Below the pieces are notes generated by a model. That model did not search any database. It saw only the letters and a program-made list of their open reading frames with translations, and was not told the origin of the DNA. A stretch of DNA of 64,000 bases, from NCBI GenBank assembly GCA_910583925.1, contig CAJTZJ010000011.1, positions 16,590-80,589 of the forward strand, read 5' to 3'. Shown here piece by piece: positions 59,642 to 64,000 of this stretch (within the stretch, counting starts at the first letter, position 1; the number at the start of each line of letters is the position of its first letter). A program made the position numbers and the translations under genes. This DNA comes from an uncultured Eubacterium sp. Its GTDB lineage: Bacteria; Bacillota; Clostridia; Oscillospirales; Acutalibacteraceae.

Positions 59642-60292
59642 TTATTTAATTAAACGCTTAGACCAATTAAACAGCAGTTCGGACATTTTATTAAAGTTAA
59701 TTTCTTTTCCGCTCTTTATATTCAAAAAAGCATCTAAAATAAGTTTATCACCTTCACTGACTGCTTCAAGAAGTTCTGTTTTATTTGAAAAATATTCTCC
59801 CGTCTGTTTAAAGCAGATTGCCTGAATAACAAAGGATGCAGATTTATACAGGCTTTTTAAAATGCTTAAATCTTTCTCATACAGCATATTATGAACACAC
59901 GAATGATAAATGCTGCAGGCACCCGATTTTATTGCCCTGTTAATCGTTTTCTCATCAAGGAAAAAAAGCAAATCATCAAGGCTGCCGATAATTGGTTTGG
60001 TATCATAATAAAATTGAAAAAGCTCCGATTCATTCCAATTAAGCAATTCATTTTTACCTGAAATAAAACCACACATTAGCTCTCTTTCCGAAATTTTATC
60101 AAGCAATTGATTATACACTTCCACATCGGAAACAGACAGTTCATCAAGAATTACAACGATATCAACATCACTGCTTTCATCAGCCTCTCCACGGGCATAG
60201 CTTCCCTGCAGACCAACAAACCATATTCTGTTATTGAACACCGTCTTTAATCGCTTGACAAAATCATCAACAAAAGTATCAATACAAATCAT
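59642..60292 (-). CDS. Pol-beta-type nucleotidyltransferase
   Basis: 216 aa. GLQGSYARGEADESSDVDIVV is the minimal nucleotidyltransferase core (GS plus D-x-D); the C-terminal half is helical, like kanamycin/streptomycin-type nucleotidyltransferases and their chromosomal relatives. ATG 60292 is chosen because GGAGG is 6-7 nt upstream; an ATG two codons earlier is too close. The gene lies directly behind the structured leader RNA at 60312-60684 and probably depends on read-through of its terminator. Substrate unknown; an antibiotic is one possibility. Confidence 0.8.
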   Translation of the reverse strand: MICIDTFVDDFVKRLKTVFNNRIWFVGLQGSYARGEADESSDVDIVVILDELSVSDVEVYNQLLDKISERELMCGFISGKNELLNWNESELFQFYYDTKPIIGSLDDLLFFLDEKTINRAIKSGACSIYHSCVHNMLYEKDLSILKSLYKSASFVIQAICFKQTGEYFSNKTELLEAVSEGDKLILDAFLNIKSGKEINFNKMSELLFNWSKRLIK

Positions 60293-60311
60293 ACACATTC
60301 CTCCAACTCAA

Positions 60312-60382
<71 letters not shown>

Positions 60383-60690
60383 GCAATGAAGAGCAATCAA
60401 AACCATGGTTTAAATTGGCAGATTTGCCCTTACTCTGTGTTAAAAATCCTCGGAATACGAAAGTATTCCTGCGTTTTTGTGCCTTGATTAAGAACAAATC
60501 AGTACAATTTAAACTGCGTAGCACCAAAATGCTTGGAGTAAAGATAAATTTGGGATTTTGAGATGGAAGCCTTGCTGGCGCAAGGCAACAGTGAAAAATT
60601 CTAAATTCGCTTTAATACTGCATTTTGGCAGATTTGGATTTCTCTTCATTGCCTTTTTCTCTTTAAATCAGCTCCAACTGATGTATATTC

Positions 60691-60719
60691 AAAATAACAC
60701 AGTGAATTTATTTTGTCAA
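60691..60719 (-). promoter_or_regulatory. Strong sigma-A promoter of the 5S-like RNA
   Basis: TTGACA (60719-60714), 17-nt spacer, TATTTT (60696-60691) with TGT in front; begins 9 nt after the end of the upstream kinase gene. Start of transcription expected near 60684. Confidence 0.82.
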
Positions 60720-60727
60720 GAAAATTT

Positions 60728-61645
60728 TTATAATCTATCAATTATAAATTTTCCGTATTTCTGAAAACGCTTATTCTCACAATATCCCATATTAACCATA
60801 TGCTTAATATCATCCCAGAAAAAATAATAAGCATTTTTCACTTCAAAATTACTACTTAAAGAAATATGCGAAGCATAGTTTTCAAGCAACCTATACTCTT
60901 CTCCGTTTGCATTTGTAAGCTGAAAAAGCTCAAGCTCCCTGTCTGCAAAACAGCTTCCGAAAGGATCAATCATTCCGATAAGCTTATTGGTTTTCGGATC
61001 AGCTATCAAATTCCATAAATTGTAATCCCCGTGAATAAGATGATTTTCTTTTACTGTGTCAGTAAATACTTCATCAAAGCTTTCATATAAGGCCTCCATT
61101 AACTCAAATGATTTTTTAGAAAAAATCAAAGGCTTGTGCGTATGCAGGCTATTATACAGCTTTGTTATATTTAACTTATAAAGACTTTCCCAGTTCAAGC
61201 AGTAATCATGATCAATATAGCTGCCAAAGCCATTCGGATTAGACACCTCATGAATAGCCAAAACATTTTCGATAACCTGGTTGCTGAATGCCATTTTCTC
61301 TTTTTCATCCGTTATCTTAACAGCAGCTGCATTAACCCCATTTATATACTCCATAAACATAACATCAAAGTATCCGTTATCCTTTTTATGGCTTACAGAA
61401 TAGATTTCAGGAACGCTGACAAGCGCATATTTACGCATCATATCAAGCTGCAATACTTCAGTATCCATATAACCAAGAAGTTTATACACCTTTGCTATAA
61501 TTGTTTTATGATCAGAATTTTCAATCAGAAAAACCCAGCCATAAAAGCCCTGATTAATCTGCTTTGCAGATAAACATTTCTTATTGAAAGAGCTTTCATA
61601 AATATCAGTAACCTTGCTTTTACGAGAAAATATATCAAAAATCAT
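60728..61645 (-). CDS. APH/fructosamine-kinase-like phosphotransferase
   Basis: 305 aa with a protein-kinase-like fold. Catalytic loop HLIHGDYNLWNLI and metal motif MIDPFGSCFADRELEL; the DP-x7-DRE form is typical of fructosamine kinases, whereas aminoglycoside kinases have a different spacing. N-lobe contains NQGFYGWVFLIEN. Likely phosphorylates a small sugar or amino-sugar. Two nt after the acetyltransferase stop. Confidence 0.78.
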   Translation of the reverse strand: MIFDIFSRKSKVTDIYESSFNKKCLSAKQINQGFYGWVFLIENSDHKTIIAKVYKLLGYMDTEVLQLDMMRKYALVSVPEIYSVSHKKDNGYFDVMFMEYINGVNAAAVKITDEKEKMAFSNQVIENVLAIHEVSNPNGFGSYIDHDYCLNWESLYKLNITKLYNSLHTHKPLIFSKKSFELMEALYESFDEVFTDTVKENHLIHGDYNLWNLIADPKTNKLIGMIDPFGSCFADRELELFQLTNANGEEYRLLENYASHISLSSNFEVKNAYYFFWDDIKHMVNMGYCENKRFQKYGKFIIDRL

Positions 61646-61647
61646 TC

Positions 61648-62169
61648 TTAAAACTCCAAAGTATAGAATTTTGCTTTAAAGATTTTGCTGCTGTCAAGCT
61701 TTTTATATTCGCCGTTATGATGAAATTTCAGTCCGCATTTTTCCATAACCCTTCCTGAACGAGGATTATCCACAGCGTGTTCACTGCATATTTTATCTAC
61801 GCTAAGATGATTATGAGCAAAATCTATAATTGCCTTCATAGCTTCTGTGCAATAGCCTTTATGCCAATAATCATAATGAATATTATAGCCGATACCCCAA
61901 TATTCTTTCATCTCGATGTTCGGTCCTATACTGCCGCTGCCGATTATTTTATTTTCATCTTTTAATATAAATGCCCAATTCCATTCATTTTCTTCATCGT
62001 ATGTCGATTTTAGCCATTCAATGGTCTGGCAGATATCTGTATGCCTTGGATAAGACATATACTTTGCTACTCTCGGATCACTTGTCCATTCAAAAACAGC
62101 CTCAGCATCATCAACAGTAAGAGGTCTTAAAACTAATCTTTCCGTTTCTAAAATCGGTTCTTTAGCCAT
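61648..62169 (-). CDS. RimJ/RimL-type GNAT N-acetyltransferase
   Basis: 173 aa: LETERLVLRPLTVDDAEAVFEW opening, GSGSIGPNIEMKEYWGIGYNIHYDYWHKG and NPRSGRVMEKCGLKFH. Typical of acetyltransferases for protein N-termini or small molecules. ATG 62169 has GGAG upstream; four-nucleotide gap to the kinase gene before it. Confidence 0.87.
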   Translation of the reverse strand: MAKEPILETERLVLRPLTVDDAEAVFEWTSDPRVAKYMSYPRHTDICQTIEWLKSTYDEENEWNWAFILKDENKIIGSGSIGPNIEMKEYWGIGYNIHYDYWHKGYCTEAMKAIIDFAHNHLSVDKICSEHAVDNPRSGRVMEKCGLKFHHNGEYKKLDSSKIFKAKFYTLEF

Positions 62170-62173
62170 TATA

Positions 62174-63163
62174 TCACTCCGTTTCAATTAATTTTTTTAA
62201 TTCATTCAATGTAACGCTCATAAACTTTTTCGCAAAGCTTTTCCGTGCATAAAACATAACATTAAATTTTGAAAATCTGTAGTAAGGCTCAACACAGGCA
62301 ACCAATCCTAAATAAATGCGCATCAGATAAAGTCTGATTAATTCATTTCTATTAAAAGAAAGCTTATTGTTTGCAACAGAATTGTATCCGTCAATCAAGC
62401 TCTTATTTTTATCCACATCAAACGGCGGCAGATAATTAAGATGTATAAAATCGCCTAATGGATCACCGAGTATAGTCCGCTCGAAATCAATTACTGCAAA
62501 AAGCTTGCCGTCCTTTATAAAGATATTACCCTGCCATAAATCAAAATGCAGGATAGAGGGAGCCTTAACCTCATCTAAAGCAAATTCACATTTGTTTATC
62601 ATTCTCATAATTTCATCTGAATACGGTATTTTGCAATTAGCCTTTTTACCATCTTCAATAATATTATTAATCATATCAAAGTAAGCTTCTCTCCATGTTT
62701 GCTTTAAACCATTTTGAAGATACCCAAAGCCCGAATCACATTGAATATTATGAAATTCCGCAATAGCTTTGCCAAGCTCAAACATTATGCCGTTATAATT
62801 TTCTTTACCTACCCTTTGATTAAGAAGCATTTTCCCTTCAACAAATTCGATGATCAGGTAATCAAACTTATCATCTGAATCAGAAGAAGCAATTACCCTT
62901 GGAACAATGGCATAGGGATTATTACCAAGCTTCTCTAAAGCAAATTTCTCACTGCCGGCTATATTCTTTTCATAAGTCAATACAGATGCGTTATCAGGTG
63001 CAATTTTTATAACATATTCTCCGCTATCCGTAACAACCTTGTATACTGAGTTGAATTCTCCGCCGCTAAGCTGTTTACTCTTTGAAACCGTTCCTAAATT
63101 GTTCTTTGAAAAGATTTTTTGTATATCGGTATCAGATAAAAACCGCTTCATTTTGTTTTTCAT
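62174..63163 (-). CDS. Aminoglycoside phosphotransferase family protein
   Basis: 329 aa, APH fold: N-lobe LSGGEFNSVYKVVTDSGEYVIKI, catalytic loop SILHFDLWQGNIFIKDG (Brenner HxDxxxxN) and VIDFERTILGDPLGDF. Similar to chromosomal kinases of unknown substrate as much as to resistance enzymes. ATG 63163 follows GGAGG. First gene of a three-gene run with acetyltransferase and second kinase; no clear promoter seen in the 94-nt gap upstream. Confidence 0.8.
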   Translation of the reverse strand: MKNKMKRFLSDTDIQKIFSKNNLGTVSKSKQLSGGEFNSVYKVVTDSGEYVIKIAPDNASVLTYEKNIAGSEKFALEKLGNNPYAIVPRVIASSDSDDKFDYLIIEFVEGKMLLNQRVGKENYNGIMFELGKAIAEFHNIQCDSGFGYLQNGLKQTWREAYFDMINNIIEDGKKANCKIPYSDEIMRMINKCEFALDEVKAPSILHFDLWQGNIFIKDGKLFAVIDFERTILGDPLGDFIHLNYLPPFDVDKNKSLIDGYNSVANNKLSFNRNELIRLYLMRIYLGLVACVEPYYRFSKFNVMFYARKSFAKKFMSVTLNELKKLIETE

Positions 63164-63257
63164 AACAAGTTCCTCCAAAGAACAATTACATAATAATGCC
63201 AAAAACAAGCATCTATATCAACGAATCAGTAATCATAAAGGTTCATTCATTTAACAG

Positions 63258-63884
63258 TTATCTGATATACTTTTGATATATAGTTTCAATAACAGCTTTA
63301 TCTTTTTTCTTGCCCTTAAAAATAAAGAACAAAATAGCAAACAGAAACAGTAAAAATAGGGTGCCGCCAATTTTGCTGCTAAAAATGAAAATTATCACAC
63401 CCAAAGCAAAAAGAAGCACTGAAGGGGTAAAAAGAATAATAAATCTTGATTCATTATATGCCTTTATCTGTTTTTTCAATTCATTCTCAGTAATACTAAT
63501 TTTTCCATCCAACGCCTGTCCGTTCAATGCTGTAGAAAAAGCAACAAGTTTTTTATTAGAACGCTTAATAATGATTTCATTTTCGCTATTTAAAGATAAA
63601 TCATTTATGTCATATCTTGCAGAAAACTTCAAATTATCCTCAATTGATTCAGCTTGAAAACAATCTAGCAGCAACAAAGGTAAAGATATCAATATTGAAA
63701 GAACGATTCCAAATAAATGTAAAATAAAAGATTGTTTTTCTTCATATTCAGATATTTTAAAACGAATATTCTCCTTATCCAAGTTTAAAATATAATCTTC
63801 ATCAGGATGAAGCTTTAAGCTGTTGTATACACCATAAAAATCAATAGTTACCATCAAATCAGAATTATTTACAAATTTTATCAA
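63258..63884 (-). CDS. Hypothetical membrane protein
   Basis: 208 aa. One membrane helix at about residues 51-75 and two at 148-192 (FIILFTPSVLLFALGVIIFIF and a following Phe/Leu-rich stretch); between them about 70 polar residues. Start is TTG 63884 with AAGGAG 7 nt upstream, the only supported start. No family recognised. Confidence 0.68.
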   Translation of the reverse strand: MIKFVNNSDLMVTIDFYGVYNSLKLHPDEDYILNLDKENIRFKISEYEEKQSFILHLFGIVLSILISLPLLLLDCFQAESIEDNLKFSARYDINDLSLNSENEIIIKRSNKKLVAFSTALNGQALDGKISITENELKKQIKAYNESRFIILFTPSVLLFALGVIIFIFSSKIGGTLFLLFLFAILFFIFKGKKKDKAVIETIYQKYIR

Positions 63885-63917
63885 ATATTTACTCCTTTCA
63901 ATACATATCTACAAAAA

Positions 63918-63946
63918 AGGATATCACAAATTTAGTGTAAAGTAAA
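63918..63946 (-). promoter_or_regulatory. Candidate sigma-A promoter of the membrane-protein gene
   Basis: TTTACT, 17-nt spacer, TATCCT with TGA in front. Abuts the upstream terminator. Confidence 0.5.
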
Positions 63947-63977
63947 GAAAAAAACCTCTAACAATTGTTAGAGGTTT
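63945..63977 (-). terminator. Intrinsic terminator of the upstream rRNA gene
   Basis: 26-nt perfect palindrome (63952-63977, half-site AAACCTCTAACAA) followed on the minus strand by TTTTTTTC. Confidence 0.85.
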
Positions 63978-63983
63978 AAGAAA

Positions 63984-64000
63984 GATGTCGGCATCGACCT
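63984..64000 (-). rRNA. rrf: Probable 3' end of a 5S rRNA gene, cut by window edge
   Basis: The minus strand enters the window as AGGTCGATGCCGACATC, which matches the usual 3' end of Clostridial 5S rRNA (GTAGGTCGxTGCCGAC), a few bases before a strong terminator. Only about 17 nt are visible, so the call rests on pattern memory and context. Confidence 0.5.

Noticed and set aside
60547..60607. Plus-strand origin of the structured RNA, since one helix has G-U on plus but A-C on minus and the GGAATAC hairpin would have a GAAA tetraloop on plus
   Set aside because: Promoter, terminator U-tract and the sense of the 5S-like domain all support the minus strand; the plus strand has no comparable promoter or terminator.

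Overview
The window is about 64 kb of low-GC, gene-dense chromosome from a spore-forming Firmicute. It carries a complete spoIIIA sporulation operon and the Bacillus/Clostridium gene orders dnaG-rpoD and spoIIIA-asp23-nusB-xseAB-ispA-dxs-tlyA-argR-recN. Translation signals are strong AGGAGG-type ribosome binding sites, and genes are often coupled through ATGA or TAATG overlaps. These traits and the accessory genes (BspA-type leucine-rich repeat protein, cytoplasmic GH31 enzyme, two M42 peptidases) suggest a gut Clostridia member, probably Ruminococcaceae/Oscillospirales. The lineage is inference.

Layout. (1) 1-8.7 kb, minus strand: a long run starting with dnaG-rpoD and ending with mltG and a U32-family tRNA hydroxylation gene that leaves the left edge. 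(2) 9-17.6 kb: a plus-strand metallophosphoesterase, then minus-strand IMPACT protein, rpmE and the addBA recombination nuclease. (3) 17.6-34.8 kb, minus strand: phosphohexomutase, a PLP lyase, acetyltransferase, two M42 peptidases, murD, ligA, a prolyl-tRNA editing protein, a GH31 glucosidase, cytidine deaminase, a few small accessory genes and tyrS. (4) 34.8-49.5 kb, minus strand: the conserved sporulation, RNA-processing, isoprenoid and DNA-repair block. (5) 49.6-57 kb: a plus-strand YfhO-type membrane protein with an extra GtrA-like N-terminus, a secreted leucine-rich repeat protein on the minus strand with a structured leader, an unusually long PRPP synthetase, and a YhhN protein. (6) 57-64 kb, minus strand: MATE transporter, small nucleotide or aminoglycoside-modifying-type enzymes (nucleotidyltransferase, NUDIX, FlaR-type kinase, two APH-fold kinases, acetyltransferase), a membrane protein, and at the right edge what looks like the 3' end of a 5S rRNA gene with its terminator.

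The most interesting parts are non-coding. At 60312-60684 (minus) there is a roughly 370-nt RNA with its own consensus promoter, several long nested helices, a domain that copies helix III and loop C of 5S rRNA, and an intrinsic terminator that ends just before the ribosome binding site of a nucleotidyltransferase gene. At 54742-54914 (minus) a second, unrelated leader begins at a strong promoter, is closed by an 11-bp helix between its first transcribed bases and bases 54798-54808, and ends in a cUUCGg terminator directly ahead of the leucine-rich repeat gene. Both look like attenuators; I could not match either to a described RNA class. I found no tRNA genes, CRISPR arrays, insertion sequences or prophage genes.
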